Shown here one piece after another: positions 45,297 through 53,384 of a DNA stretch of 64,000 nucleotides. The first letter of the stretch is position 1. Each line of letters opens with the position of its first letter. The notes below the pieces were generated by a model, which saw nothing but the letters and a program-made list of their open reading frames with translations, was not told the origin of the DNA and searched no databases. The position numbers and the translations under genes were made by a program. Location: NCBI RefSeq assembly GCF_002434265.1, contig NZ_DJJS01000001.1:124001-188000 (forward strand). Reading direction: 5' to 3'. The stretch is from Pseudomonas sp. UBA6562 (GTDB lineage: Bacteria > Pseudomonadota > Gammaproteobacteria > Pseudomonadales > Pseudomonadaceae).

Positions 45297-47389
45297 TTGT
45301 TTCTCGGAAAGTCGGTCCAGGATTGCCAGTCGATGCCGCTCAGGCCGGCCGGTTGCAGCGCTTGGCGCCAGTGCGTCGCCTGCTGGCGCAGGTCTGCGGC
45401 CGAACTGCCGGCCCAGCTGATGCGTGGCGATTGATCGATTTCGACGCTCTGCGCCAGGCGCAGCTTGAGGGCGGGCCAACGCTGGGCGATGTCCAGGGCG
45501 CGTTGGGCGCTCTTGTCGGCGGCGCGGGTGTAGATCATCAGGCTGACCTGGGTCACGCCCAGGTTCTGCAAGGTGCAGGGCACACAATTGGCGCCAGCGT
45601 TCTGGCCTTCGAACCAGCGCGGATGGCTCGACAGCATCAGCGGCCAGGGGCTGGCCGCCTTGGCTTCGCGCAGGGTCGACAGCCACTCGCGCACGTGGGC
45701 GTCGGGCACCGGCCAACCCAACTGCTCGACCTCCAGATCCAGGTGCAGGCCGTCAAAGGGCAGGTCGGCGTACTGGCCGATCAAGGCGATCAGGCCGGGT
45801 CGATGCGCCGTTTGAATCCAGCTTGGATCGCCCAGTAGCAGGTTGATCCGCAGGCCCTGACCATGGGCCGCCTCGAGCAGTGCCTGCAACTGGCCGTGGG
45901 TGGCCGGCGCAGCGACTTGGCGGCTGGACAGCCCGACATTCAGCTCGCTCAAACCGGCGCTGCGCAGCTGCGCGAGCTCCCGCGCCCGACGGGCCGGGTC
46001 AAGCAGCGCCTGGCTGTCCCAGATGTACACGCCTTGGCGCCAGGCGGGGCGGGCCGAGTCAGAACGCTCGCCGCTGGCCTGCCAGTGCGCGCGGCTGCTG
46101 CCCAGCAGCGCGTCGAAGGCCGGACTGTCGTCGCCGAACAGGCGCAGCGCCGACTCCTGCAACCACACCCGGTGCCACGCTGCGATCTGCGCGAAGCGGG
46201 CGTTGTAGTCGTCGATCTGTGCCTGTTGCAGGGCCATCGCGGCTTGGCCCGCATCGAAATCGCGGCGCTGGCGCCGCTCGTCGAGCAGCGTGCCCAGCCC
46301 CTGGCGGCGCTGGCTGAGGCGTTGGTATTCGTTGACGCTGCGGCGCTGCTGGGCGATCACCTTGCCCACTTCGCGCAGCAGCTCGCCTTGTGCCTGCTCG
46401 CGCGCTTGCAGCGCCGCCTGGTAGCGCGCTTCGCCTTCGCGCTGGCGCGCCGAGCCGTAGTCGAGCAGGTCGACCGGCGCCGAGAACGTCACGCCCACGG
46501 CCAGGCCACTGCCGTTGTCGGCGGCGCCGCTGCGTTGTTCGAACGACTGCGACAGATTGAAGTAGGCGTCGACCGCGCTGTACCACGGCTGCTTACGGCG
46601 CTGCTCGGCACTGGCCAGCTCGGTGTCGCGCCCGGCGATGCGCGGGTTGTGCTGCAACTGCGGCTCCCAGGCTTGCAGCGGCTCGGGTCGGTCGGCCAGC
46701 GCCTGGGCCTGCGGGGTGTCACCGGCTTGCAGCGGTACACCGAGGCTGGCGAGGCTGGCGCGCACGTCTTCGATGAGGTCGCGCTGCAACGCGCAACGGT
46801 CGCCGATCGCCTGCCATTGGCTGCGCACCAGTTGCGCATCGGAAGGTAGGACCCAGTGCTGTGCCAGGCGTTGCGCCATCTGCGCGTTGGCCTCGCGGGC
46901 CACGGCATCGACGCCCTCGCACACACGCTGTTCTTCACGGGCGCGCCACCAGTCGGCATAGGCGCTGCGCACCGCCAGGCGTTGCTGGGCGCGGCGGTAG
47001 CCCTGTTCGATCTGCGCCAGGCTGGCGTCGCGCGCGCTGTCGTGCAGAGCGTCGAGGCGCTTGCGCAGGCTGCCCAGCAGCGGGTAGCGCACGCCCACGG
47101 CCAAGCTGCGGCCGTAGTAGTCGTTGCGCAGGTCTTCGGTGACCAGTTCGTGGTAGCGGCCTACCGTGGCATTGCCGAACATCTCCCAGCCGCTTTCGCT
47201 CTGGCGTTGTTCGTGGGCGGCATAGCGCGCTTGCAGTTGTTCGCTGGCCGACTGCACGCCGGCACCGTCGCCGGCGCGTTGCAGGGCCTGTTCGAGGGTC
47301 AGCGGCTGGGCCATGGCCAGCGCGGGCCAGGCCAGTAACGCCAGACAGCAGGCCAGCGGCCTGGCGGCAGGTATACGGATCGGAGTCAT
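45293..47389 (-). CDS. TolC-like outer-membrane factor fused to TIM-barrel hydrolase-like domain
   Basis: A 698-residue exported protein with two parts. After a signal peptide (about 1-28, ALLAWPALAMA at its end), residues about 30-430 are a TolC/OEP-type helical repeat protein (for example RLDALHDSARDASLAQIEQGYR). Residues about 451-690 look like a TIM barrel: GVYIWDS opens strand 1, DGLHLDLE at 546-553 resembles the DxxDxDxE catalytic strand of GH18-type glycosidases (His in place of one Asp), then LMLSSHPRW and VSLMIYTRA. I infer an endoglycosidase tethered at the outer membrane that trims or releases polymer. TolC is usually about 450-490 residues; this extension is unusual. The start ATG has a weak ribosome binding site; the stop overlaps the HlyD-type gene. 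Confidence 0.8.
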   Translation of the reverse strand: MTPIRIPAARPLACCLALLAWPALAMAQPLTLEQALQRAGDGAGVQSASEQLQARYAAHEQRQSESGWEMFGNATVGRYHELVTEDLRNDYYGRSLAVGVRYPLLGSLRKRLDALHDSARDASLAQIEQGYRRAQQRLAVRSAYADWWRAREEQRVCEGVDAVAREANAQMAQRLAQHWVLPSDAQLVRSQWQAIGDRCALQRDLIEDVRASLASLGVPLQAGDTPQAQALADRPEPLQAWEPQLQHNPRIAGRDTELASAEQRRKQPWYSAVDAYFNLSQSFEQRSGAADNGSGLAVGVTFSAPVDLLDYGSARQREGEARYQAALQAREQAQGELLREVGKVIAQQRRSVNEYQRLSQRRQGLGTLLDERRQRRDFDAGQAAMALQQAQIDDYNARFAQIAAWHRVWLQESALRLFGDDSPAFDALLGSSRAHWQASGERSDSARPAWRQGVYIWDSQALLDPARRARELAQLRSAGLSELNVGLSSRQVAAPATHGQLQALLEAAHGQGLRINLLLGDPSWIQTAHRPGLIALIGQYADLPFDGLHLDLEVEQLGWPVPDAHVREWLSTLREAKAASPWPLMLSSHPRWFEGQNAGANCVPCTLQNLGVTQVSLMIYTRAADKSAQRALDIAQRWPALKLRLAQSVEIDQSPRISWAGSSAADLRQQATHWRQALQPAGLSGIDWQSWTDFPRNK

Positions 47390-47405
47390 GTGAGGGGTCG
47401 TCTTG

Positions 47406-48734
47406 TTAGAAGCGTCTGGCACGCTTGAGCACCCACCAGGGCGCCATGCTGGATTCTTCGTGGCCACGGCGCAGCAGCTCGTTGAGCAGCGCCACCACGC
47501 TCCAGCAGCGCAGCAGGTACATGGCCAATGGGTACACCGGCAGGATCCAGGCCAGGCGCAGGTCCTGGCGTGGACGTTCGCTGACCATCAACAGCATGGC
47601 CAGGTACAGCCCGCTGGCCATGACCAGGTACAGGCCATAGATCAGCAGCGAGAAGAATATGAAGGCCGTGGTCGGCAGAATGAGCAGGCCCACCACGCTG
47701 TAGCCGACGATGATCAGCGGCAGCATCAGCTGGAAGAACAGGCCGCTGACCAGCAGCATGAGGAAGTTCGGCCAGCCGACCAGTTGCGGATTGAAGGCGT
47801 GGCGATGCTTGCGCGCGTAGATGAAGAACAGATCACCGTCCCAGCGCAGTCGCTGTTGCAAAAAGCCCTTCCAGGTGGCCGGCGCGTCGGTGTGGCCGAT
47901 CGCCCGCGGCTCGAACGGAATGCGCAGCCCGTAGCGGCGGAAATAGCTCTTGATGCGCAAGGTCAGGTCGAGGTCTTCAGCCGTGTGGGTGTCCCAACCG
48001 CCGATCTGTTCGAGGAAGCTGCGGCGAAACGCGCCGAACGCGCCGGAGACGTTGTTCACCAGGTTCCACTCGGCCAGCCCGATCTTGCTCATGTGGATCG
48101 ACAGCAGGTATTCCAGCGCCTGGATACGCGCCACCAGCGACTGCGCGGCATTGCGCACCCGCAAGCTGCCGGCCACGGCGGGCACGGCCGGATCGCGGAA
48201 GTGCGCCACCATGTGCGTGACCATGTCGTTGTCGAACGACGTGTCGCCATCGACGTTGATGACGATCTCGCCTTGGCTGAAGCTCAAACCGGTGTTGAGC
48301 GACGACACCCGCCCGCCACGCTGCCATTTGGCGATGGGGCGCAGCAGACGATTGCCGGGCAGGCGCTGGGTGCGCTTGTAGCGGCGCACGGTTTCGGTGG
48401 TCAGGGTATTGGCGCTGGCGCCGTCGATCACCGGAATGATCTCGATCACCCCGGGGTAGGTCTGTTCGACCAGGCTGCGCAAGGTCAGCTCGACGTCCTT
48501 GCCCTCGCTGTAGCAGGTGATGATGATCGACACCCGCGGATGCCAGGGCGTGAGTACCGGCACGACGCTGCGCTGGCGCACGAACCAGCGCAGGGTGCCG
48601 AGCAGCACCAACAGGTTCAGCGGCACTTCCAACAGCAGGAAGTAGGGGAACACCATCAGGAACAGTCGCCAGTGGCCGTCGGGCCCCTGCATCTCGGCGA
48701 ACCAGGTCTGCCAGTGTTCGGCCAGGGCGTTCAT
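47406..48734 (-). CDS. Processive family 2 glycosyltransferase (polysaccharide synthase)
   Basis: A 442-residue membrane synthase like BcsA, NodC or hyaluronan synthase. Two N-terminal helices (about 23-50) are followed by the catalytic domain: D104 (VIDG), the DGD motif at 162-164, the ED pair at 253-254 (TAEDLDLTLR) and QQRLRW at 293-298, the Q/RxxRW signature of processive enzymes. A set of C-terminal helices (about 320-425) forms the membrane channel. No PilZ domain is present, so c-di-GMP control would have to come from elsewhere. Its ATG overlaps the stop of the zinc-ribbon gene (ATGA). The polymer cannot be predicted from motifs alone. Confidence 0.9.
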   Translation of the reverse strand: MNALAEHWQTWFAEMQGPDGHWRLFLMVFPYFLLLEVPLNLLVLLGTLRWFVRQRSVVPVLTPWHPRVSIIITCYSEGKDVELTLRSLVEQTYPGVIEIIPVIDGASANTLTTETVRRYKRTQRLPGNRLLRPIAKWQRGGRVSSLNTGLSFSQGEIVINVDGDTSFDNDMVTHMVAHFRDPAVPAVAGSLRVRNAAQSLVARIQALEYLLSIHMSKIGLAEWNLVNNVSGAFGAFRRSFLEQIGGWDTHTAEDLDLTLRIKSYFRRYGLRIPFEPRAIGHTDAPATWKGFLQQRLRWDGDLFFIYARKHRHAFNPQLVGWPNFLMLLVSGLFFQLMLPLIIVGYSVVGLLILPTTAFIFFSLLIYGLYLVMASGLYLAMLLMVSERPRQDLRLAWILPVYPLAMYLLRCWSVVALLNELLRRGHEESSMAPWWVLKRARRF

Positions 48735-50116
48735 CCCAGTTCCCCGGCCAGGCGCGCCATCAACAGTTGCGCATTCTCCTTCTCCAGCACGCCTTCGGGC
48801 GCCAGGCAGGCCGTGGTGTGCAACTCGATGTCCTGCAGGTCCTGGCCGACGAACAGGTCGCTGATGGCGTTGAGCCGTTCGACCACCCGTTGCAGGCCAG
48901 GGGCGTCGGTGTACATCAGCAGCAACCAGAGCTGTTCTTCGCTGGTGCGGGTGCAGCGATCGGTATCGCGAATGGCCACCTGAATACGCTCGATCAGCGC
49001 ATCGAGCAGCGCATGGCCGCGTTGCGGGCCGAGCCGCTCGATGACGCGGCCCAGGTGCTTGAAGCGCATGCCGAGCAAGGCGAAGCGCGGCGCCTGGTGC
49101 CGCTCGATCAATTCCAGTTGCCAGTCGAGCAGGGTGCGGAAGGCTTCGTCGCCGATCATGGCGATGCCGTCCAACAGCGGTGGGGCATTGCGCTCCAAGC
49201 CTTGGCGCGCGGCAAGGCGGCCGTTTTCGGACAACTGATAGGCGCGCAGCTCGCGCACCTGCAAGGCATCCGGCGCATGCTGCTCGCCGCAATCCAGGCA
49301 GCGCGCCTGCACGTCGGCATCGATGAAGAACGCCTGGCATTGGTTGCAGGCGTAGTTTTCCAGCGGGCGGTCGTAGTCGCTGCCGATATGCCGCAGACGG
49401 CTCAGGCAGTTGGGGCAGACCAGCGCGCCGTCCTTGAGGAAGTCGCCCTGACGGCCGATATGGCCACAGGTGAAGCAGTGCAGCGAGGCCAGGCGTTGGA
49501 TGTCCAGCGCGGCGCATTCGGTGCACACATCGACGTAGTTGAGCATGCCGCTGCCGCAACGCCGGCACAGGCGGATGCGGTCGCACAGGCTCACGCTCTG
49601 CAGCCAGCCGCGCTGGGCCAGGGTACGCACCAGGGCCTGGCTGTTGAGCGCCTCGCCGCCCAGCGCGCGGGCCAGGGGGTAGTCGTAATGCTGCGGGTTG
49701 CCTGGGTCGCGCAGCGGCTCGAGCCGGCCGGGCGTGCGCAACCACAGGTAGGCGAGCAACAGGGCTTCGGCGCCTTGCGCGGGCCGTCCCTGGTTGAACA
49801 GCGCCAAGCGTTCGCGGTGCAGGCGCACCTGCTCGTCGAGCACGCGCTGCTGGCCCGGCACGGGGCCGTCGGCCAGGGCCCGTATCCAGGCATCTTGGTC
49901 ATGCAGGGTGTAGATCGGCGTCAGCGCATAGGGGCTGTCGGCGGTGCGCAAGGTACGCAGCAGGCGCCGGGTTTCATCCAGTCCGGCAGTGAGCACCAGC
50001 GCTTCGAATGGGGGGGCCTGAAGCAGGGTGGCGAGATCGTCGAAGCGGGTGGCAGGGAAAGGCAGTGGAGCCTGGCCGTAGCCTACTTCGGCGACGTTTG
50101 CATTGACGTAGGTCAT
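48731..50116 (-). CDS. Multi-zinc-ribbon protein with degenerate GGDEF-like domain
   Basis: A 461-residue cytoplasmic protein, first in the operon. Residues 1-150 resemble a helical or receiver-like domain. Residues 178-276 hold six CxxC pairs (184/187, 198/201, 214/217, 234/237, 257/260, 273/276), enough for three zinc ribbons; this may correspond to the TackOD1-type metal-binding domain. Residues about 305-461 read like a GGDEF domain, but the signature position is SEEQL (392-396), so diguanylate cyclase activity is not expected. I infer a regulator or c-di-GMP/metal sensor for the synthase. ATG 50116 is preceded by a GGACC weak ribosome binding site; an upstream in-frame ATG at 50212 would lie upstream of the predicted promoter. 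Confidence 0.78.
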   Translation of the reverse strand: MTYVNANVAEVGYGQAPLPFPATRFDDLATLLQAPPFEALVLTAGLDETRRLLRTLRTADSPYALTPIYTLHDQDAWIRALADGPVPGQQRVLDEQVRLHRERLALFNQGRPAQGAEALLLAYLWLRTPGRLEPLRDPGNPQHYDYPLARALGGEALNSQALVRTLAQRGWLQSVSLCDRIRLCRRCGSGMLNYVDVCTECAALDIQRLASLHCFTCGHIGRQGDFLKDGALVCPNCLSRLRHIGSDYDRPLENYACNQCQAFFIDADVQARCLDCGEQHAPDALQVRELRAYQLSENGRLAARQGLERNAPPLLDGIAMIGDEAFRTLLDWQLELIERHQAPRFALLGMRFKHLGRVIERLGPQRGHALLDALIERIQVAIRDTDRCTRTSEEQLWLLLMYTDAPGLQRVVERLNAISDLFVGQDLQDIELHTTACLAPEGVLEKENAQLLMARLAGELG

Positions 50117-50142
50117 GGTCGGTCCATTACTAAAGTAGGGGG

Positions 50143-50169
50143 TCCGACTAAGCCTTTCGGGTAAAGTTC
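50143..50169 (-). promoter_or_regulatory. Predicted AlgU (sigma-22/RpoE) promoter for exopolysaccharide operon
   Basis: On the minus strand GAACTT (50169-50164) is followed by 16 bases and TCGGA (50147-50143). The AlgU consensus is GAACTT-N16/17-TCTGA, so ten of eleven positions match, with the -35 perfect. Transcription would start near 50136, about 20 bases before the ATG. AlgU controls alginate and other envelope-stress genes in Pseudomonas. Confidence 0.65.
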
Positions 50170-50287
50170 TACAAATAGTGGCAGTTTGTACAAGTCTGAA
50201 CGAATGTACCAATCGCGCTTGTCCGTACCGGATCGATGCTGATGGGTGGAGTTTTCCGTTTTTCTTCGCAGGTGAAACGGTTCATGC

Positions 50288-50325
50288 AAAAAAGCCATCC
50301 TTTCGGTGAACGAAAGGATGGCTTT
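50288..50325 (-). terminator. Intrinsic terminator after old yellow enzyme gene
   Basis: A perfect 15-bp stem (50291-50305 with 50311-50325) with a 5-nt loop. On the minus strand it runs into a T6 tract, so it ends the transcript of the reductase gene at 50410-51459, insulating the exopolysaccharide operon from read-through. Confidence 0.93.
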
Positions 50326-50409
50326 AATCGTTTGCACAACTTAAGGCGCTGCTCGCCGGCAAGCGACGAGCGTCAGGCAAGCGCTCGACGGGTGCCTGCG
50401 CGGTACGCC

Positions 50410-51459
50410 TTACAGCCGCGGATAATCGATGTAACCCACCGGCCCATGGCTGTAGAACGTGTCGCTGTGCGGCTCGTTGAGCGGCGCGTCCTTGGCCATG
50501 CGCTCGGGCAAGTCCGGGTTGGCGATGTAGGGCACGCCAAAGGCCACCGCATCGGCGGTGCCGGCCGCCAGGGCGGCGTTGGCGCTGGCTTTGTCGAATT
50601 TCTCGTTGACGATGTACGGACCGCCGAACGCTTCCTTGAGCTGCGGGCCGAGGCTGTCGGCGGCTTCCTTTTCCCGCGAGCAGATGAACGCCAGGCCACG
50701 CTTGCCCAGCTCGCGCGCCACATAAGTGAAGGTTTCGCTGCGGTCGGCGTCGCCCATGTCGTGCAGGTCGGCCCGTGGCGACAGGTGCATGCCCACACGG
50801 CCCGCGCCCCATACGCCGACGACTGCATCGGTCACTTCCAGCAGCAGCCGTGCGCGGTTTTCCAGCGAGCCGCCGTAGGCGTCTGTACGCTGGTTGGTGC
50901 TCGACTGAAGGAACTGGTCGAGCAGGTAGCCGTTGGCGCCATGGATTTCCACACCATCGAAACCGGCGGCTTTGGCGTTCTCGGCACCGACGCGGTAGGC
51001 CTCGACGATGTCGGCGATTTCTTCGGTTTCAAGGGCGCGTGGGGTCGGGAAGTCGGCGTAGGGGCGAACCAGGCTGACGTGCCCGGCCGGCTGAATGGCG
51101 CTCGGCGCCACAGGCAGCTCGCCATTGAGGTACAGCGGGTGCGAGATGCGCCCCACGTGCCACAGTTGCAGGAAGATGCGCCCACCGGCGGCGTGCAGCG
51201 CGCTGGTCACGTTGCTCCAGCCGCGTACCTGTTCATCGTTCCAGATGCCGGGGGTCTGCGGGTAGCCGACGCCCATGGGCGTGACCGACGTCGCTTCACT
51301 GAGGATCAGGCCGGCGCTGGCGCGCTGCACGTAATACTCGGCCATCAATGCATTGGGCACGCGGCCTTCGTCGGCGCGGCAGCGGGTCAGCGGCGCCATG
51401 ATGATGCGGTTGGGCAACTCGAGGTCGCCTAGGGTGATGGGATCGAACAGCGTGGTCAT
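50410..51459 (-). CDS. Old yellow enzyme family oxidoreductase (XenB/NemA-like)
   Basis: A 349-residue FMN-dependent ene-reductase. The start MTTLFDPITLGDLELPNRI and the motifs MAPLTRCRA, FLQLWHVGRISHP and VEIHGANGYLLDQFLQ (active-site His and Asn) match the XenB/NemA group that reduces nitro-aromatics, nitrate esters and activated alkenes. An AAGGTAAT ribosome binding site precedes the ATG. It lies 43 bases after the ArsR-type repressor gene and is probably controlled by it. Confidence 0.94.
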   Translation of the reverse strand: MTTLFDPITLGDLELPNRIIMAPLTRCRADEGRVPNALMAEYYVQRASAGLILSEATSVTPMGVGYPQTPGIWNDEQVRGWSNVTSALHAAGGRIFLQLWHVGRISHPLYLNGELPVAPSAIQPAGHVSLVRPYADFPTPRALETEEIADIVEAYRVGAENAKAAGFDGVEIHGANGYLLDQFLQSSTNQRTDAYGGSLENRARLLLEVTDAVVGVWGAGRVGMHLSPRADLHDMGDADRSETFTYVARELGKRGLAFICSREKEAADSLGPQLKEAFGGPYIVNEKFDKASANAALAAGTADAVAFGVPYIANPDLPERMAKDAPLNEPHSDTFYSHGPVGYIDYPRL

Positions 51460-51502
51460 GGTATTACCTTCGAGGCGTGGGAGGGGGGTGGACAGGTATG
51501 CG

Positions 51503-51805
51503 TCAAAGCTGCTCGGCCAAGGCTTGCAGAAAGGCCTTGATCGTCGCTTCGTCGCGTTGGAAGAAGTGCCACTGGCCGACCTTGCGGCTGCTGACCAGAC
51601 CGGCGCGCTGCAAGGTAGCCAGGTGCGCCGAGACGGTCGACTGAGACAGCCCGCAACGCTGGTCGATCTGCCCGGCGCACACGCCGTGCTCGATGCTGTG
51701 GTACTGGTCGGGGAACTGCGTGGCCGGGTCCTTGAGCCAGGCAAGGATCTCGCGGCGCAGCGGGTGGGCCAGGGCTTTGATGATGTCGTCGAGGTCGAGG
51801 GGCAC
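51503..51805 (-). CDS. ArsR-family transcriptional regulator
   Basis: A 100-residue winged-helix repressor with the recognition helix in CGLSQSTVSAHLATLQ. Two cysteines, one in EHGVCAGQ and one in QRCGLS, are placed like the redox- or electrophile-sensing Cys of NemR-type or metal-sensing ArsR proteins. It lies just upstream of the ene-reductase gene and next to two AT-rich palindromes, so it likely represses the reductase and releases DNA on exposure to electrophiles. Confidence 0.9.
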   Translation of the reverse strand: MPLDLDDIIKALAHPLRREILAWLKDPATQFPDQYHSIEHGVCAGQIDQRCGLSQSTVSAHLATLQRAGLVSSRKVGQWHFFQRDEATIKAFLQALAEQL

Positions 51806-51833
51806 GGCAACGGACTCGTATCGGCTTTACTGA

Positions 51834-51875
51834 ATATCGGAATGTGGCGAAATATAAATCGTTGCATTCCGATAT
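51834..51875. promoter_or_regulatory. Inverted repeat, candidate ArsR operator 1
   Basis: ATATCGGAATG at 51834-51844 and its exact reverse complement CATTCCGATAT at 51865-51875 flank a 20-base spacer, 29 bases upstream of the arsR-type gene start. Confidence 0.65.
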
Positions 51876-51913
51876 GGAAATACCGATCCGCACCAAGTTC
51901 CAAATAAATCGCT

Positions 51914-51933
51914 ATATCGGGTTATAACGATAT
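51914..51933. promoter_or_regulatory. Inverted repeat, candidate ArsR operator 2
   Basis: ATATCG at 51914-51919 and CGATAT at 51928-51933 form a second palindrome with an 8-base spacer, sharing the ATATCG element with the first. It lies just before acpH, so the repressor may also act there or on the divergent promoter. Confidence 0.55.
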
Positions 51934-51951
51934 AAATGCTAAGCTGCCGCC

Positions 51952-52536
51952 ATGAACTACCTAGCCCACCTTCACCTTGGCGGCGATGCGCCCGAGCAAC
52001 TGCTCGGCAGCCTGTACGGGGATTTCGTCAAAGGCGACCTGCACGGGCGCTTTTCGCCAGCGCTGGAACAGGCGATCCGTTTGCACCGGCGCATCGATTC
52101 GTTCACCGACAGCCACCCTTTGGTACTCACCGCGCTGGGTCGCTTTCCCCGCGAACGGCGGCGCTTTGCCGGTATCGCCCTGGATGTGTTCTTCGACCAT
52201 TGCCTGGCGCGGCACTGGGCCGACTACGCCGACCGGCCTCTGGACGACTTTACGCAGCAGGTGTACCGCGTGCTGCTCGCCGAACCCGCGCTGCCCGAAC
52301 GGCTGGCGCGCATGGTGCCGTTCATGGCGGCGGACGACTGGCTGGGCAGCTATGCGGATTTCTCGGTGCTGGAGCCGGTGTTCAACGGTATCGCCCGGCG
52401 TTTGTCGCGGCCCGAGGGGTTGCTGGGTATCAGCGTTCAGTTGCAGGCGCTGTACGAACCGCTGACCGCCGATTTTCGCGCGTTCTATCCGCACTTGCAG
52501 GCGTTCGTGGCGCAGGTGCAGGCCGAAACGCCCTAA
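51952..52536 (+). CDS. acpH: Acyl carrier protein phosphodiesterase AcpH
   Basis: A 194-residue metal-dependent (HD-like) hydrolase that removes phosphopantetheine from acyl carrier protein. MNYLAHLHLG at the start, GSLYGDFVKG, LHRRIDSFTDSH and DVFFDHCLARHW carry the His/Asp residues of the family. It is divergent from the ArsR gene. Confidence 0.92.
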   Translation: MNYLAHLHLGGDAPEQLLGSLYGDFVKGDLHGRFSPALEQAIRLHRRIDSFTDSHPLVLTALGRFPRERRRFAGIALDVFFDHCLARHWADYADRPLDDFTQQVYRVLLAEPALPERLARMVPFMAADDWLGSYADFSVLEPVFNGIARRLSRPEGLLGISVQLQALYEPLTADFRAFYPHLQAFVAQVQAETP

Positions 52537-52595
52537 GCCTGACAGCGCGGGTTGCGGCGTGTTCGACGCGCCAGTGGCCCGTCTGGGTGTGCCGC

Positions 52596-53384
52596 TCAGG
52601 CCGCGCAGGCCTGTGGGCGCTTTCTGATGGCACTCGACGGCCGTCCGAACAATGCCTGCTGCACCGCCTGCTGCGCCTGCCAGGCCAGCACGGCGCGTTC
52701 CACGCCGACACTGGCGATCGGTTCGAGCAAGTGGATGCGCACCTGCCCGTGCGGCAGGGCCAACAGCCGCAACAGGTGCCCGAGCAGGTCGTCTTCGCCC
52801 ACGAACGGCGCCACGTCGTCAGGCGCGCCGTCGCGTCGGTATTCGATGGCGACCGGCTGCACCGGTGTGCCGGTGTCGATCGCGCCTGCCAGTAGACGGC
52901 TGTGGAAGGGGCGCAACGCCCGGCCCGTGCCGGTAGTGCCTTCGGGAAAGATCAACAGCGGCCGTTCGGCGCTCAATTGCCCGCCGACCTGCGCGCGCAG
53001 GTACTGCGCGTCGCCCGCGCCACGGCGGATGAACAGGGTTCCGGCCTGGCTCGCCAACCAACCAGCCAGCGGCCAGTGGCGCACTTCGGCCTTGGACAGG
53101 AACGACAGCGGCATGAGCATGCCCAGCAGAGGAATGTCGGTCCACGACACATGGTTGCTCAGCCACAGCATGGGCCGTTTTGGCAATCGGCCGGTGACCT
53201 CTACGTCGAAGGGCAGGGCTGCTACCAAGCGGCGCATGAAGGTCTGGGCCCAGCGCTGGCGCCGGGCGAGCGAGGGTCGCAGGCCCAACCGCTCGGCCAG
53301 GGCGATGGCAGCGGCCATGGCGCCGCCCAGGGCCAGCACCGGCAGCAGGCGCGCCAAGCGCATGGCGATGCGCAGGCGGCCCAT
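52596..53384 (-). CDS. olsA: Lyso-ornithine lipid O-acyltransferase OlsA (PlsC-like)
   Basis: A 262-residue membrane acyltransferase. The catalytic HxxxxD motif is NHVSWTDIPLLG and the second block is FPEGTTGTGRALRPF. As the partner of olsB it completes ornithine lipids, phosphorus-free membrane lipids. Its ATG shares one base with the olsB stop, so the pair is coupled. General 1-acylglycerol-phosphate acyltransferase activity is an alternative. Confidence 0.9.
   Translation of the reverse strand: MGRLRIAMRLARLLPVLALGGAMAAAIALAERLGLRPSLARRQRWAQTFMRRLVAALPFDVEVTGRLPKRPMLWLSNHVSWTDIPLLGMLMPLSFLSKAEVRHWPLAGWLASQAGTLFIRRGAGDAQYLRAQVGGQLSAERPLLIFPEGTTGTGRALRPFHSRLLAGAIDTGTPVQPVAIEYRRDGAPDDVAPFVGEDDLLGHLLRLLALPHGQVRIHLLEPIASVGVERAVLAWQAQQAVQQALFGRPSSAIRKRPQACAA

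Noticed and set aside
50288..50325. Strong hairpin as terminator or attenuator of the exopolysaccharide operon
   Set aside because: Its T tract lies on the minus strand upstream of the operon promoter, so it ends the ene-reductase transcript instead.
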